Shown: positions 41,241 through 52,099 of the stretch, piece by piece | How the letters are laid out: every line of letters starts with the position of its first letter | How positions within the stretch are numbered: the stretch's first letter is position 1 | From: DATARH01 sp963712835 | GTDB lineage: Bacteria > Pseudomonadota > Alphaproteobacteria > ATCC43930 > CGMCC-115725 | Direction: 5' to 3' | DNA: 64,000 nt | Assembly (NCBI GenBank): GCA_963712835.1 | Contig: CAVQJJ010000011.1 | Coordinates: 1-64,000, forward strand | Position numbers and translations under genes: made by a program | The notes under the pieces: model-generated | Told to the model about the DNA's origin: nothing | Database searches by the model: none | What the model saw: only the letters and a program-made list of their open reading frames with translations

Positions 41241-42172
41241 AGCCGGAAATCCTGCTGATAGAACCGATGATGCCGGAGGTCGAGGCGCAGCTCGACGCCG
41301 CCTATCAGGTGCACCGGCTGTTCGAGGCCAAGGACCCCGCGGCCCTGGTCGCGCGGGTCGCGCCGGCTATCCGGGGGGTCGCCACCGGTGGCGCGCACGG
41401 CGTCGCCAACGCGGTGTTCGACGCGCTGCCGAACCTCGAGATCATCGCGATCAATGGGATCGGCACCGACGCGGTCGATCTGGAGCGCGCCCGCGCCCGA
41501 GGGGTGAGGGTCGCCACCACGCCCGGGGTGCTAACCGACGATGTCGCCGATTTGGCCATCGGTCTGATGCTCGCCGTGTCGCGCCGGTTTTGTGTCGCCG
41601 ATCGCTTCGTCCGCGACGGGCGATGGCCGAACGCGCATCTGCCACTATCGGCCAAATTGAGCGGCAAGCGGCTGGGCATTTTCGGCCTTGGCCACGTCGG
41701 CCGCTCGATTGGGCGCCGCGCCGAGGGGTTCGATATGCCGATCGCCTATTGCGAGCGCAATCCGGCGGAGGTTGCGTATCGTTTCGTGCCGGACCTGGAA
41801 GAGCTCGCGCTAAATTCCGACTTCCTCGTCATTGCAGCCAGCGGCGGATCGGCGACGCACGGGATCGTCAACCGGCGGGTGCTCGATGCGCTGGGTCCGC
41901 AGGGCGTTCTGATCAACGTCGCGCGCGGCAGTATCGTCGACGAAGAAGCGCTGGTTTTCGCCCTCATCGAAGGGCGGCTGGGCGGCGCCGGGCTCGATGT
42001 ATTCGTGCACGAGCCGAACCTCCCGGAGGCACTTTGGGCGATGGACAATGTCGTGCTGTCGCCGCACCAGGCGAGCGCAACAGTCGAGACGCGCCGGGCA
42101 ATGGGCGATCTCGTGCTGGCCAACCTCGCGGCGCATTTTGCTGGACAGGAATTGCCGACGCCGGTCGTTTGA
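41237..42172 (+). CDS. D-2-hydroxyacid dehydrogenase
   Basis: The 311-residue protein is of the D-isomer-specific 2-hydroxyacid dehydrogenase family. GKRLGIFGLGHVGRSIGRRA is the Rossmann motif near 140-160, NVARGSIVDEEALVFALIEG carries the catalytic Arg near 228-230, HEPNLPEALW the Glu, and LSPHQASATVETRRAMGD the His near 275. It probably reduces glyoxylate, hydroxypyruvate or a gluconate-type oxoacid (GhrB/GyaR-like) with NADPH. The four-base overlap with the sugar-acid transporter gene makes the two translationally coupled, so the transporter's substrate may be its product or precursor. Confidence 0.92.
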   Translation: MKPEILLIEPMMPEVEAQLDAAYQVHRLFEAKDPAALVARVAPAIRGVATGGAHGVANAVFDALPNLEIIAINGIGTDAVDLERARARGVRVATTPGVLTDDVADLAIGLMLAVSRRFCVADRFVRDGRWPNAHLPLSAKLSGKRLGIFGLGHVGRSIGRRAEGFDMPIAYCERNPAEVAYRFVPDLEELALNSDFLVIAASGGSATHGIVNRRVLDALGPQGVLINVARGSIVDEEALVFALIEGRLGGAGLDVFVHEPNLPEALWAMDNVVLSPHQASATVETRRAMGDLVLANLAAHFAGQELPTPVV

Positions 42173-42427
42173 CCGCGGGCGCCAGAGTTATTCCACGCAA
42201 TTTAGCCCAACGGCGCCGACCGCGCGGCGACCTTTGGCCAAGAGACCAGGCCAAAGGTCCGCTTCCGGCTCATCTCGCTCGCTGCTGCGCGCCCAGGCGA
42301 CGGTTCCGTTCCGATCCGATAGCCGGCGCCAGCGCAGCAGGGACGCGTCTTCGTGCCCATTGCTGTCGTTCGTTGGGCTGACTGATCGGGGAAAGATGCC
42401 TGGGATCGCACCAGCCCCTGGACAGAT

Positions 42428-45400
42428 TCACTCGACGGTTTTTGTGCTTCGCAAATGGTGCGCGCTACGCTCGCGTAGCGACTGGAAAATGACGTAGAGC
42501 ATCGGGATGACGAAGATCCCTACGGCGCTGGCGGCGATCATGCCGGCAAAAACCGGGGTCCCGACGTTATGGCGGCTGATTTGCGCGGCCCCCGTGGCGA
42601 CCACCAGGGGATAGACGCCGAGAATGAACGCGAAGGAGGTCATCATCACGGCGCGGAACCGCATCTGCGCACCGAGCACCGCCGCCTCACGGATGTCCTT
42701 CCCTTGCTCCCGTTGGTCCTTGGCAAATTCGACGATGAGAATGCCGTTCTTCGCCGCCATCGCGATCAGCACCACCAGCCCGATCTGGCCGTAAAGGTCG
42801 AGCGACAAATGGAAGACGAGTAGGCCGAGAAAAGCGCCCAAAACCCCAACCGGTACGGACAACAGCACCGGGATCGGGATGACCAGGCTCTCGTACAGCG
42901 CCACGAGGAACAAAAACGCAAACAGCACGGCAAGAGCGAGAATGGCACCGGTCTGTCCGGACGCCGCCACCTCCTGGTAAGCGGTGCCAGTCCACTCGTA
43001 GCCGTAGCCGGCGGGTAGCGTCTTCCCTGACACGTCCGCCATGGCTGCGATTGCAGCACCGGACGAGGCGCTGGGAGCGGGGCTGCCTTGTATCGGGATT
43101 GCGCGGTAATTGTTATAGCGGGTAATCACTTGCGGCCCGACAACCACGTGCGCCTCGGCGATCGAACGGAGCGGCACATCGGTACCGAATTTGTTGCGGA
43201 TGTATATCTGCCATAACGAAGATACGTCGCGGCGGTCCGCCGCCTCGCCCTGGATGTTGACCTGCCAGACGCGGCCGAACAGGTTGAAGTTATTGATGTA
43301 GATGCCGCCTAGCGTCGCCTGCAGCGCGCCGAAGACATCACTCATGTTTAGCCCCAGCGCTTGCGCCTTCTCGCGGTCGATGTCGAGATAGATTGAAGGA
43401 TTGCTAGCGGTATAGGTCGAGAAGACGCGAGTTAGCTGGGGATTGCGGCTGGCGTTAGCGACAAGACCTTGCATTACGCTGTTCATGGCGGCGGGGTCCT
43501 GGCCTTCCAGCCCCTCCAAGTCGTATTCGAAGCCGCCCGTCGTCGACAGCCCGATGATCGGCGGCAGGTTGAAGGCAATCACGTTAGCGCTGCGCACCGC
43601 GCGGCCTTCGGCAAATACGCGGCCGATCAGCGCCTGCGCCGAGTTCGGCCGCCTTGCTGCGATCCTCGAACGGCTTCAGCAGGGGAACGATAAAGCCGAC
43701 GTTTGGTTCGTTAACCCCGTCGATGATCGAAAACCCGCTAATCGAAAAGACCTTATCTATCTGTGGCATCTGTCGCAGCAGGCGGGTAATGCGGCTGACC
43801 GCGTCGCGGGTACGATAGACCGAGGCGCCGTCGGGCAGCTGCACGTTTACAAAAAATGCACCTTGATCCTCTTCCGGCAAAAAACCCGTCGGCGTGTGCA
43901 GCGCCAAAAACCCGATCGCGCCGGCGCTGACGGCGACGATGAGAAGGCCAACTAGCGAGAGGCGCACGAGACGGCGGACGATTGCGGCGTAGCCGTCGCG
44001 GACATTGTCGATGCGGCGCAAGACCCAAGCCATCGGCCCGCGCCTCACCCCGCGGTGGCGCAGGAATAGCGCGCACAACGCGGGCGACAAGGTCAACGCG
44101 TTAAGGGCTGAGATCAGCATCGCGACGCTGATCGTGACCGCAAACTGCCGGAACAATTGTCCGGAGATACCCGGGATAAACGCCACCGGTACAAACACCG
44201 AAAGCAACACCAACGTGATGGCGATGATCGGTGCGGTGATCTCGGTCATCGCCTTTTTTGTCGCCTCAGCCGGGCTGAGCTGCGGGTTTTCCTCCAGTAC
44301 CCGTTCGACATTTTCAACGACGACGATCGCGTCGTCGACGAGGATGCCGATCGCCAGCACCATCGCCAGCAGTGAAACCGTGTTAGCGGAATAGCCCGCC
44401 ACAAGGAGCACGGCAAAGGCGCCGATGACGCTGACCGGCACCGCGATCGCCGGGATGATCGTGGCCCGCAGGCTGCCGAGAAAGACAAAGACCACAATCA
44501 CGACGAGGCCAAACGCGATGGCCAGAGTGACCAGCACATCGTGAATCGTCGCCCGTACGAATGTCGTCGTGTCGTAATTGACGACATAGTGGAGCCCCGG
44601 AGGGAAACGCTTGGCGAGGCGGTCCATCGTCGCGATAACCGCCGAGGCGGTGTCAACCGCGTTAGCGCCCGGCGACAGATACAAGCCGATGGCGACCGCC
44701 GGCTCACCGTTATAACGTCCCTCGACATCCTCGTTCTGGGCGCCGAGTTCGACACGGGCAACGTCGCGCACACGCAATAAGGAGCCGTCAGGGTTGGCGC
44801 GCAGCACGATGGCGCCAAACTCCTCGGGCGTCGTCAGCCGTCCCTTGGTCTGGATGTTCATCTGAAATTGCTGGTCGTGTCCGATTGGGCGCGCGCCAAT
44901 GCGGCCGACAGGCGCCTGCACGTTCTGCGCCTGGATTGCGCTGATCAGGTCAGCCGGCGTCAGCTTCAGATTGTCGAGACGGTTGGTGTCGAACCAGATG
45001 CGCATCGAGTAATTGAGAGCACCGAAGACATGCGCCTGCCCGACTCCCGGCGTCCGCGAGAGGACGTCGATGATGTTGATGATCGCGTAATTGGTGATGA
45101 ATAGTGGGTCTTGCTGGCCATTATCACTGTAGAGCGAGAGGAACTGCAGGACGGCTGAGGATTTCTTCTGGATGGTGAGGCCTTCGAGCTGGACCTCGGC
45201 GGGGAGTTGCGCGAGTGCGGTCTGCACGCGGTTGTTGACATTGACGGTGTCGATGTCCGGATCAGTGCCGAGGTCGAAACTGACCGTCAGATTGTAGGAA
45301 CCGTCATTGGCGCTCGTCGACTTCATGTAGATCATCTTGTCGACGCCGACGACCTGCGCCTCAATCGGCTGCGCGACGCTGGCTTCGACGACGGCGGCCG

Positions 45401-45560
45401 ATGCGCCAGGATAGACCGCGCTGACCTGCACCTGCGGCGGGACGATATCGGGCAGTTGCGCCACCGGAATACGGGTCAGTGCCAGAAGCCCCGCGATCGT
45501 GATGACCACCGCGATGACACCCGCAAGCCGCGGGCGGTCGACAAAGACGTCGGAGATCAC
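42428..45560 (-). pseudogene. RND multidrug efflux pump permease, one frameshift
   Basis: The gene spans about 1044 codons in two frames. The upstream part (45560 to 43640) begins MISDVFVDRPRLAGVIAVVI and carries PDIVPPQVQVSAVYPGASAA, LSIGILVDDAIVVVENVERV-type helix-4 motif (seen as AIGILVDDAIVVVENVERVL), ITLVLLSVFVPVAFIPGISG and TLSPALCALFL. The downstream part (43640 to 42428) has IGLVVLIAMAAKNGILIVEF and FRAVMMTSFAFILGVYPLVV. This is the AcrB/MexB-type pump. One extra G near 43640 breaks it: GKAAELAQALIGRV would otherwise follow. It starts four bases before the end of the adaptor gene, overlapping it. Either a read error or recent loss. Confidence 0.85.
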
Positions 45561-46735
45561 TGCCGGGCTCCCGCGGAGCCAACCGATGGTCCCGGGGTCA
45601 CCGGCGCAGGCGATACCGCCTCGCCGGAGCGAACGCGCTGCAAGCCCTCGGTAATGACGAGCTCGCCTTCCTTTAGTCCACTCGTGATCACTGCCAAGGA
45701 GGGCGTCGACTGGCCCTGCTGAATGCGGCGAACCTTCGCCTTGTTTTGCGCATCGACGACGTAGACATAGTCACCCTGTTGATCGGACAGCACGGCAGCG
45801 CGGGGAACCGCCAGAACCGTGATCGGCTGCACGCCCTCAAGCAGCACGCTCACGAATTCCCCGTCAAACAGTTCGCGCGGCGCCGGTCCGCCCGGCGGCA
45901 TCCCGGCCATCAATGGATTGGGAACAACGGCGCGCAGCGTGAACGTGTCGGTATTTTCTGTGATCGTGGGCGAGACGTAATCGAGCTTGCCGTCGGAGCC
46001 GTAAATCTTTCCATTGGGCAGACGCAGCTTGACGACGACGGCGTTGAACCCGCCCTTGGGTTCGTAGCGTGTTCGCAGGTCGAGCCCGGTCCGCACCGGA
46101 ATCGGGAAGAGCACGTACATCGGGTCTTGGCTGACGATGTTCGCCAGGGTGCCGCTCGTCGGTGAAACGACATTGCCCTCGGTAACCTGCGTGGCGGTGA
46201 TTTTACCGTCAATCGGGGCAGTGATGTTGGTATAGCCGAGATTGATCTCGGCCGTCTCAACCTGCGCCTGTGCCCCGGCAATCTGAGCCGCCAAGGCGCG
46301 TTCAGAGGCGAGCGCGTTGTCAACATTGGATTGCTGGCCTGCGACGGTAGGCAACAGCGTCTGCGCGCGCTGCAACGTTATCAGCGCGTTCCGATGCTGT
46401 GCGTCCAGTTGCTCCTCATTGGCCTTTGCGGCATCAACCTGCGCCTGGAAAGGCGGTCGCTCGATCTCGTAAAGCAGATCGCCTGTTTTGACTTCGGCTC
46501 CTTCGACGAAATGCCGCTTTTCGAGAAAGCCGGTAACGCGCGAGACGAGAGCTACCCGGTTCACCGCCTGGATGCGGCCGTTAAACTCATCGCTTTGGGT
46601 GATCTGCTGCTGTTCGGCGCGCACAACGCCGACCGCAGGCGGACCGCCGCCTGGAACCTGCGCCGAAGCCTCGGCCGACAGGAGAGCAAAGGCGAAAAGC
46701 AACGCAAAGTGGGGAGCGCCGGCCATCCAACTCAT
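45557..46735 (-). CDS. RND efflux periplasmic adaptor
   Basis: The protein of 392 residues is a membrane fusion protein of the AcrA/MexA type. A signal peptide ending SAEASAQ leads to the barrel-sandwich and coiled coil (VDAAKANEEQLDAQHRNALI, then ALAAQIAGAQAQVETAEINL), followed by NLGYTNITAPIDGKITATQV, a beta-barrel and a membrane-proximal domain. It bridges the RND pump to an outer-membrane channel. The ATG at 46735 is preferred; an in-frame ATG at 46771 is possible. It precedes and overlaps the pump gene. No outer-membrane channel gene or repressor is adjacent. Confidence 0.9.
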   Translation of the reverse strand: MSWMAGAPHFALLFAFALLSAEASAQVPGGGPPAVGVVRAEQQQITQSDEFNGRIQAVNRVALVSRVTGFLEKRHFVEGAEVKTGDLLYEIERPPFQAQVDAAKANEEQLDAQHRNALITLQRAQTLLPTVAGQQSNVDNALASERALAAQIAGAQAQVETAEINLGYTNITAPIDGKITATQVTEGNVVSPTSGTLANIVSQDPMYVLFPIPVRTGLDLRTRYEPKGGFNAVVVKLRLPNGKIYGSDGKLDYVSPTITENTDTFTLRAVVPNPLMAGMPPGGPAPRELFDGEFVSVLLEGVQPITVLAVPRAAVLSDQQGDYVYVVDAQNKAKVRRIQQGQSTPSLAVITSGLKEGELVITEGLQRVRSGEAVSPAPVTPGPSVGSAGARQ

Positions 46736-47066
46736 TTCAGCCAACTGGACACACCTTCGATTAACCTGCAAATCGGAGATCGCAGGATTCTGGTTGATCC
46801 CTGCCTAGCGCTCTGCGTGACGTAAATCCTGCTTCTGTTCTACTCGGACAACAGAGGGCAATTGTAATCGCGACGGGATCAGCGGCGATAGATCTCATCG
46901 AATTCTGCGCTCCCCGTCCAATTATCTGGACCGTGCCAAGACCGTCCCAGTGCCGGCTCGCCATCGAAGAGATAATTCATTGTCGCAAGGCAGATTTGAG
47001 GATGAGGCCGCCCGTCAAGGCCGGGGCCCTGGCTCGCCGTCCCACGATTTCGAAGCGCAACGATTG
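46736..47066. other. Gene-free gap of 331 bases
   Basis: No gene, RNA or clear repeat is visible between the adaptor gene and the end of the debranching-enzyme gene. It probably holds the promoter of the efflux operon on its left and the terminator region of the glucan operon on its right, but no motif stands out. Confidence 0.5.
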
Positions 47067-49064
47067 TCAGAGCGGCTCAGGCGCTGTTTTGACCCAGCTG
47101 CGCAGGACCTCGGCGACGCTCCATGCCTGAGCGATGCAGCCGCGCGGCGTAAACGGGGACTCGGCGTCGAAGATTTCGCTTATGGAGCCGATTCCGGCTT
47201 CGGTGAGATGAGGCCCGAACCCCGCAAGAAAACTTCGCGCGGTGTTGATTTCCGTTGGATGGATCTTGAGCCAGGCGTCGATGAATGGGCCGATCAGCCA
47301 GGCCCAAACAGTGCCTTGGTGGTAGGCGGCGTCACGGGCGCGAAGGTCACCCGAATAGGTCTGTCTGTAATCGGGCTCACCGGGCGCCAATGAGCGAAGG
47401 CCCATCGGCGTCAGCAATCGCTTTTCGACGCCCGCAACAATCGCTTCCCATCGCTGCGGGTCGAGAACCGGGTGATCGAGGGAGATCGCGAAGATCTGAT
47501 TTGGCCGAAAGGAAGGATCGTCGCCCTTTTCGCCATCGACCACGTCGTAAAGATAGCCGCCCTGATCGAACCAGAAACGCCGATTGAACGAAGCTTGCGC
47601 CGTTTCGGCATGGGCGGCGATCTCGTCCGCGTCGTCATCGCCGACGAAGCCCAGCCATCCGGCCATAAGGCATAGCGCGTTGTACCAGAGAGCGTTGATC
47701 TCCACTGCCTTGCCGCGACGCGGGGTCACCACCCAGTCGTCCACCTTGGCGTCCATCCAGGTCAGCTGATAGCCCTCCGCTCCCTGAATCAGGAGCCCGT
47801 CCGCGGGATCGACCCGAATGCCGAAACGCGTTCCTTCGAGATGCTTGCGGACGATCTCTTTCAGGATCGGCAGCAGTAATTTCAACGTCGCGGTATCGTT
47901 GGTCTGCTTGAGATAGCGATGCAGCGCATGGAAAAACCACAAGGTCGCGTCGGCCGTGTGATAAAGCCCCTGGTTGCGCCCCTCAGGAAACAGATTGGGG
48001 ATCAGACCGTCGCGCACGTAATGGGCAAAGGTTCGCAAGATCCAGCCGGCCTCGTTCTCTCGTCCCGTGGTCAGGGTCAGACCCTCGAGCGAGACCATCG
48101 TGTCGCGGCCCCAGTCGGTAAACCAGTGATAGCCGGCAATGACGGTTCGCACGTCGTCGCCTTCGGCGTGAGCGCGTGCAACATCGGCGATGCGGCCCAC
48201 CGGGGTGATGACAAAATTATCGGCGGCCAGCGCAAGCTCCGCAGCGAAACCCCGGCGCGCCGAGGGGTGGGCTTGCGCGACGAGGCGGCGCCGGCGCTCA
48301 AGCTCGAAGCGCTGCGCCTCGTCCGGGTCCAGCGCGAGCACGGTATGCCACGGTTCCGTCCCCGCGATTAGACAGGTGGTCCCGTCCTTGGCTAACGTCA
48401 TGGCGAAATAGCCGGGGCTCCATTCCCAGCCGTGGGAAGCGTAACCACGTTCCGCTTCCATCGGAAATACGCATTCGCGGCGGGAGGCGCCATCGGCGAC
48501 AAACTGCACGGACTCGCCGCCGACCATCGTTATCCTCAGCACTGGATGATCCGGACCGGCACTGATCTCGTAGAGCGTATCGCGGGCGGTGATCGCGTAG
48601 GTTGGTGGGACGGGCTCGTCGACGGCCGCCTCAAGCGGGCGGAAATTGATGAACGGTCGCAGCCGCAGTCGCACCGGGCGTTCAGCGCTGAGCAATCGGA
48701 ATGTCGCATGCACCAGATTGTGCCCGGAGGGCAGCACGATCGATTTTTCGAGAACCATTCCGTCGATCTCGTAGCGCCAGCTCGGCAGACCGGTGGCCAG
48801 CGTAAAGTCGATAAATCGACCGTGCTCGTGAAGGCTGGCGGCACTGCCATCGGGACGCTCGATGTCGAGCTCGAGATCGTTGAACACCACCATACGGCCG
48901 TGCGGCGGCGGCAATGCCGCGATCAGCAGCCCGTGGTAGCGACGGGTGATCCCGCCGGCGATCGTCGCCGAAGCAAACCCGCCAAGACCATTGGTGATCA
49001 GCCATTCACGAGGCGCCAGCAGCGCCTCCCCAGGAATGGGGCTGATTCGAATGGGCTCAATCAC
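47067..49064 (-). CDS. Amylo-alpha-1,6-glucosidase, second type
   Basis: The 665-residue protein is a glycogen-debranching-type enzyme of the archaeal/bacterial GDE family. An N-terminal beta-sandwich (EWLITNGLGGFASATIAGG, ITRRYHGLLIAALPPPHGRM) leads to an alpha/alpha barrel (about 270-665) with GYHWFTDWGRDTMVSLEGLT, LPILKEIVRKHLEG, GYQLTWMDAKVDDWVVTPR and AYHQGTVWAWLIGPFIDAW. The Asp in DWGRDT and Asp/Glu of the QLTWMDAK region are the likely catalytic residues. It starts at GTG 49064, overlapping the TreZ stop by four bases. It probably removes alpha-1,6 branches from a glycogen-like polymer; a different family member is encoded at 21895. Confidence 0.93.
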   Translation of the reverse strand: MIEPIRISPIPGEALLAPREWLITNGLGGFASATIAGGITRRYHGLLIAALPPPHGRMVVFNDLELDIERPDGSAASLHEHGRFIDFTLATGLPSWRYEIDGMVLEKSIVLPSGHNLVHATFRLLSAERPVRLRLRPFINFRPLEAAVDEPVPPTYAITARDTLYEISAGPDHPVLRITMVGGESVQFVADGASRRECVFPMEAERGYASHGWEWSPGYFAMTLAKDGTTCLIAGTEPWHTVLALDPDEAQRFELERRRRLVAQAHPSARRGFAAELALAADNFVITPVGRIADVARAHAEGDDVRTVIAGYHWFTDWGRDTMVSLEGLTLTTGRENEAGWILRTFAHYVRDGLIPNLFPEGRNQGLYHTADATLWFFHALHRYLKQTNDTATLKLLLPILKEIVRKHLEGTRFGIRVDPADGLLIQGAEGYQLTWMDAKVDDWVVTPRRGKAVEINALWYNALCLMAGWLGFVGDDDADEIAAHAETAQASFNRRFWFDQGGYLYDVVDGEKGDDPSFRPNQIFAISLDHPVLDPQRWEAIVAGVEKRLLTPMGLRSLAPGEPDYRQTYSGDLRARDAAYHQGTVWAWLIGPFIDAWLKIHPTEINTARSFLAGFGPHLTEAGIGSISEIFDAESPFTPRGCIAQAWSVAEVLRSWVKTAPEPL

Positions 49065-50983
49065 TCGGAGTTTGGCTCAGCGGCGAGAAGCAGCGCAGAT
49101 CGACCGGGAACCCGCCACATACCCTCTTCTGTCGGCAAGGGCACGCCGCTGCCGCCGTATCTTGGGTCCTCGCTCGACCAAAGCAGACGCCAGCCCCGCC
49201 CGACGGGCGGCGCCAGCAACGGCTCGGCAATAAAGGTCAGGGCCAAATCGAGCCCGAGATTGACGATCAGCAACCGGTCCTGTCCACCGCTCACGATGTA
49301 ACGCAGCAGCCATGCTTCGTCCGTCAGCACCGCGCCTTCAACCCGGTACGACCGGTCGCCCAGCGTCGGATCGTCGCGCCGCAAAGCCAGCAGATCGCGA
49401 TGTAACGCATAGGCTTCGGCATGGCGCGCGCGCTCGCCATGATCGAGCTGCGAGCGCTGAAAGGTGTCGGCGTCGGCCGGATTGTCGAACCGTTCTTGCG
49501 CGGCGATGGACGCGAGGCTCGGAAACTGCGACAGAAACTTGCGCCTTCCTTTGGCGACATCGAGCGCGAGAGCGCCCGCATGATCGGCGAAGTAAAGAAA
49601 CGGGGTTGATGCGGCAAATTCCTGGCCTTGGAACAGCATCGGGATCCCGGGCATCAGCAGCATAAAACAGGTCAATGCGCGCCACGCGCCGGGGCTCGTC
49701 AGGGAAGCGCCGCGCGCCCCCGTTGCTGAGTTGGCGATCTGATCATGGTTCTGCAAAAAGACGACGAACAACTCCGCCGGCAAGCCCAATGTCGGTGTAC
49801 CTCTCGGCTGGTGTTGCCATTGCGAGTACTGCCCCTGAAACAGGAAGCCGCTTGTCGCCGCCGCGACGAACTCTTTCGCGTGCCCCTGATAGTCGCTGTA
49901 GTACGCTTCCTGCCTCTTGGTCAGTGCCACCGTCGCGCTGTGGTGGAAATCGTCGTTCCATAGCGCGTCAAAACCGTAGCCGCCCTGCTGCGGCGGCAAC
50001 AGCAAGCGGGCATGTTGCGGCTCGTTCTCACCCACAATGAAAGTCCGGCGCGGTCCTGCAGCCTCGCGCACGCGTCTGACGATCGCGGCAAGCACGTGAT
50101 CGGCCGAGGCGTCAAATATTTGCTGGGTAGCGTCGAGGCGCAAGCCGTCGAGGTGGTATTCGTCTATCCAATACCCGGCGTTGGCGATAAAGAATTCACG
50201 CACCGGCCCCGCATTAAGGCCGTCGAAATTGAGCGCCTCGCCCCACTCGTTCTCGTAACGGTTTGTGAAATAGTCGGCTGAAAAGGACCGGAGGTAGTTA
50301 CCCTCCGGTCCGAGGTGATTGTAGACGACGTCCAGTATTACCGCCATTCCGAGGCAATGCGCGCTGTCGACAAAGGCACGGAAATCATCCGGACGCCCGT
50401 AGAGCCGGGTCGGCGCGAACAGGTTGACCCCGTCATAACCCCATCCGAAGCGGCCGGAAAATTCGGCCACAGGCATCAATTCAATGCAGGTGATTCCGAG
50501 TTCGGCAAGTGCCGGCAACTGCTTTGCCGCCCCAGTCCAGTCTCCCTCGGGGGTAAAGCTGCCGATGTGCATTTCGTAGATCACCAGCCGCTCGCGCGGT
50601 AGCCCACGCCAGGCATGGTCCTGCCAGGCGAAGTTCGCCGGATCGACGATTTCGGACCAGCCATGCGGGCCCGCCGGCTGAAAGCGTGACGCCGGATCCG
50701 GCAGGCTCTCCGCAAGGTCATCGAGTCGAAACCGATAGCGCCAGCCGGCGCGGGCAACCTCGCTCAGACCGGAGAAATAGCCATCTGGCTCCGGAAGCAA
50801 CGCCCGGCTTTCATGGCCCTCAAACTCGACGAGCACCTCACAGCAAGCCGGCGCCCATAGGCGAAAATGAACGCCTCCACCCCGCCTCAGCTCCGCTCCG
50901 ACGGGCAAGCGTCGCACAGCCGGCTCGGAGAGCATCAGCTTCGCGGTTTCGCCCGGGACGATCGCGTCACAATCGGTGTTCAT
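49061..50983 (-). CDS. treZ: Maltooligosyltrehalose trehalohydrolase
   Basis: The protein of about 640 residues is a GH13 enzyme of the TreZ type. A beta-domain with FRLWAPACCEVLVEFEG is followed by the barrel segments RLVIYEMHIGSFTPEGDWTG, GITCIELMPVAEFSGRFGWG, AVILDVVYNHLGPEGNYLRS, GLRLDATQQIFD (nucleophile Asp), IVGENEPQHARLLL (acid Glu) and FLQNHDQIANSATG (transition-state Asp). It releases trehalose from maltooligosyltrehalose. A longer frame starts at 51064; ATG 50983 is chosen. TreY, its usual partner, is not in the window. The debranching gene overlaps its end, so trehalose is probably made from glucan by this operon. Confidence 0.92.
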   Translation of the reverse strand: MNTDCDAIVPGETAKLMLSEPAVRRLPVGAELRRGGGVHFRLWAPACCEVLVEFEGHESRALLPEPDGYFSGLSEVARAGWRYRFRLDDLAESLPDPASRFQPAGPHGWSEIVDPANFAWQDHAWRGLPRERLVIYEMHIGSFTPEGDWTGAAKQLPALAELGITCIELMPVAEFSGRFGWGYDGVNLFAPTRLYGRPDDFRAFVDSAHCLGMAVILDVVYNHLGPEGNYLRSFSADYFTNRYENEWGEALNFDGLNAGPVREFFIANAGYWIDEYHLDGLRLDATQQIFDASADHVLAAIVRRVREAAGPRRTFIVGENEPQHARLLLPPQQGGYGFDALWNDDFHHSATVALTKRQEAYYSDYQGHAKEFVAAATSGFLFQGQYSQWQHQPRGTPTLGLPAELFVVFLQNHDQIANSATGARGASLTSPGAWRALTCFMLLMPGIPMLFQGQEFAASTPFLYFADHAGALALDVAKGRRKFLSQFPSLASIAAQERFDNPADADTFQRSQLDHGERARHAEAYALHRDLLALRRDDPTLGDRSYRVEGAVLTDEAWLLRYIVSGGQDRLLIVNLGLDLALTFIAEPLLAPPVGRGWRLLWSSEDPRYGGSGVPLPTEEGMWRVPGRSALLLAAEPNSE

Positions 50984-51205
50984 GAAATGACCGGTTAATC
51001 GGTGGAGGAAAGCCCGACCGTCCCTTATCAACGCCGATACGAGCTCTCTGCTCCCCAATAGCATCGCGCGTTCGCCGCTCGCGGCATTAAACGCGATACG
51101 GCGCGTTGCGAGGTCGGTTGGGGGTATCGTCGATGCCAGGGCGCTATAGGGCGTTCTGACTGTTGCTGGTCTCGCGATTTGTGCGCTCTATGGCGGGATA
51201 CAATT

Positions 51206-51430
51206 ATGGCCGGAGGATTCTTCGTTCGAGTGGAGGCGGCGCGGTCGGCATCTACAGGAGGCCGTACCTTCGAGATCTGGATCGTCGCGACGGACGACCC
51301 CGCTGAGGCCGTTGCTGCCGTCAGGGCGATGGTCCCCGCTGGGGCGAACGTCGAGGCAATCTACGATCGCCCTTCCGATGAAACCCTCAAAAGGCTGGCG
51401 CTTGTCCCGGGCCAAGCTTGGCTACTTTGA
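51206..51430 (+). CDS. Small hypothetical protein
   Basis: The protein of 74 residues (GGFFVRVEAARSASTGGRTF, EIWIVATDDPAEAVAAVRAM, VPAGANVEAIYDRPSDETLK) has the alternating strand-helix-strand pattern of a small alpha/beta protein. The start ATG 51206 is preferred over the GTG 51179 since the gene-like sequence begins there. It is divergent from treZ and precedes the DUF2934-like gene by about 240 bases. No family is recognised. Confidence 0.6.
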   Translation: MAGGFFVRVEAARSASTGGRTFEIWIVATDDPAEAVAAVRAMVPAGANVEAIYDRPSDETLKRLALVPGQAWLL

Positions 51431-51672
51431 GGACCAAATGCTCTCGCCCGACTCGGCGCAGGGCCTCGCGTGGCCGGCGCAGCGGTCTAAACCGCCGGCG
51501 CTCGTCGAGCATTATGCTGTTTTTACGGGACGCCTTGCGACCGCAGATCGGCCGAGAACAGACTGCCGGCTGACCCGTGATCGCACCCGCGGAACCCTGG
51601 TGCGATCCCCTCGTTTCCCTGATGCTCGCCACCGCCAGGGGCGGTCGGCGCGCCCGCACAAGGATGGTAGAC

Positions 51673-51996
51673 ATGACCGCGAATGTGAATGAGGGCGAAG
51701 GCAATAAGACGGCCGCGCGTGAGTACAACAAAGCGCAGCGCCGGTTTGTGAACGAGGGCAAGGTCGAACCCAGCGCACGCGACGCCGAGCGAGCGCTTGA
51801 CGGTCCCGAACGGCAAGAGCTGCTCGAGGCAGAAGCCGCCGGGAAAAGCCGCGCCGCGCCGGACCCCGAGACTGACGACGGCAAAATCAGAGAGCGGGCC
51901 CATGCGATCTGGGAGCGGGAAGGTCGCCCCGAGGGCAGGCATGACGATCATTGGCGTCAGGCGCAGCAGGAGCTAGCAGACGATACTGCAGGCTAG
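51673..51996 (+). CDS. DUF2934-like small acidic protein
   Basis: The protein of 107 residues is hydrophilic and charged. Its C-terminal part KIRERAHAIWEREGRPEGRH, then DDHWRQAQQEL matches the DUF2934 pattern (RAxxLWExxGRPxGRxxxHWxxA). The N-terminal part is Asn/Glu/Lys-rich and looks disordered. Such proteins are common beside trehalose and glycogen genes in Rhizobiales and may be stress-linked. ATG 51673 has AGGATGG ahead; ATG 51664 is an alternative. No enzymatic motif is seen. Confidence 0.75.
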   Translation: MTANVNEGEGNKTAAREYNKAQRRFVNEGKVEPSARDAERALDGPERQELLEAEAAGKSRAAPDPETDDGKIRERAHAIWEREGRPEGRHDDHWRQAQQELADDTAG

Positions 51997-52099
51997 CCAT
52001 CGTATAGCGATGGTCGCAGCTGACCGCCACTTGGGTCTTCCGCCCCGCTTGCCAGATCAATCACCAATGTAGAGAAGCAGGTCCGCTCAGGTTGGTAGG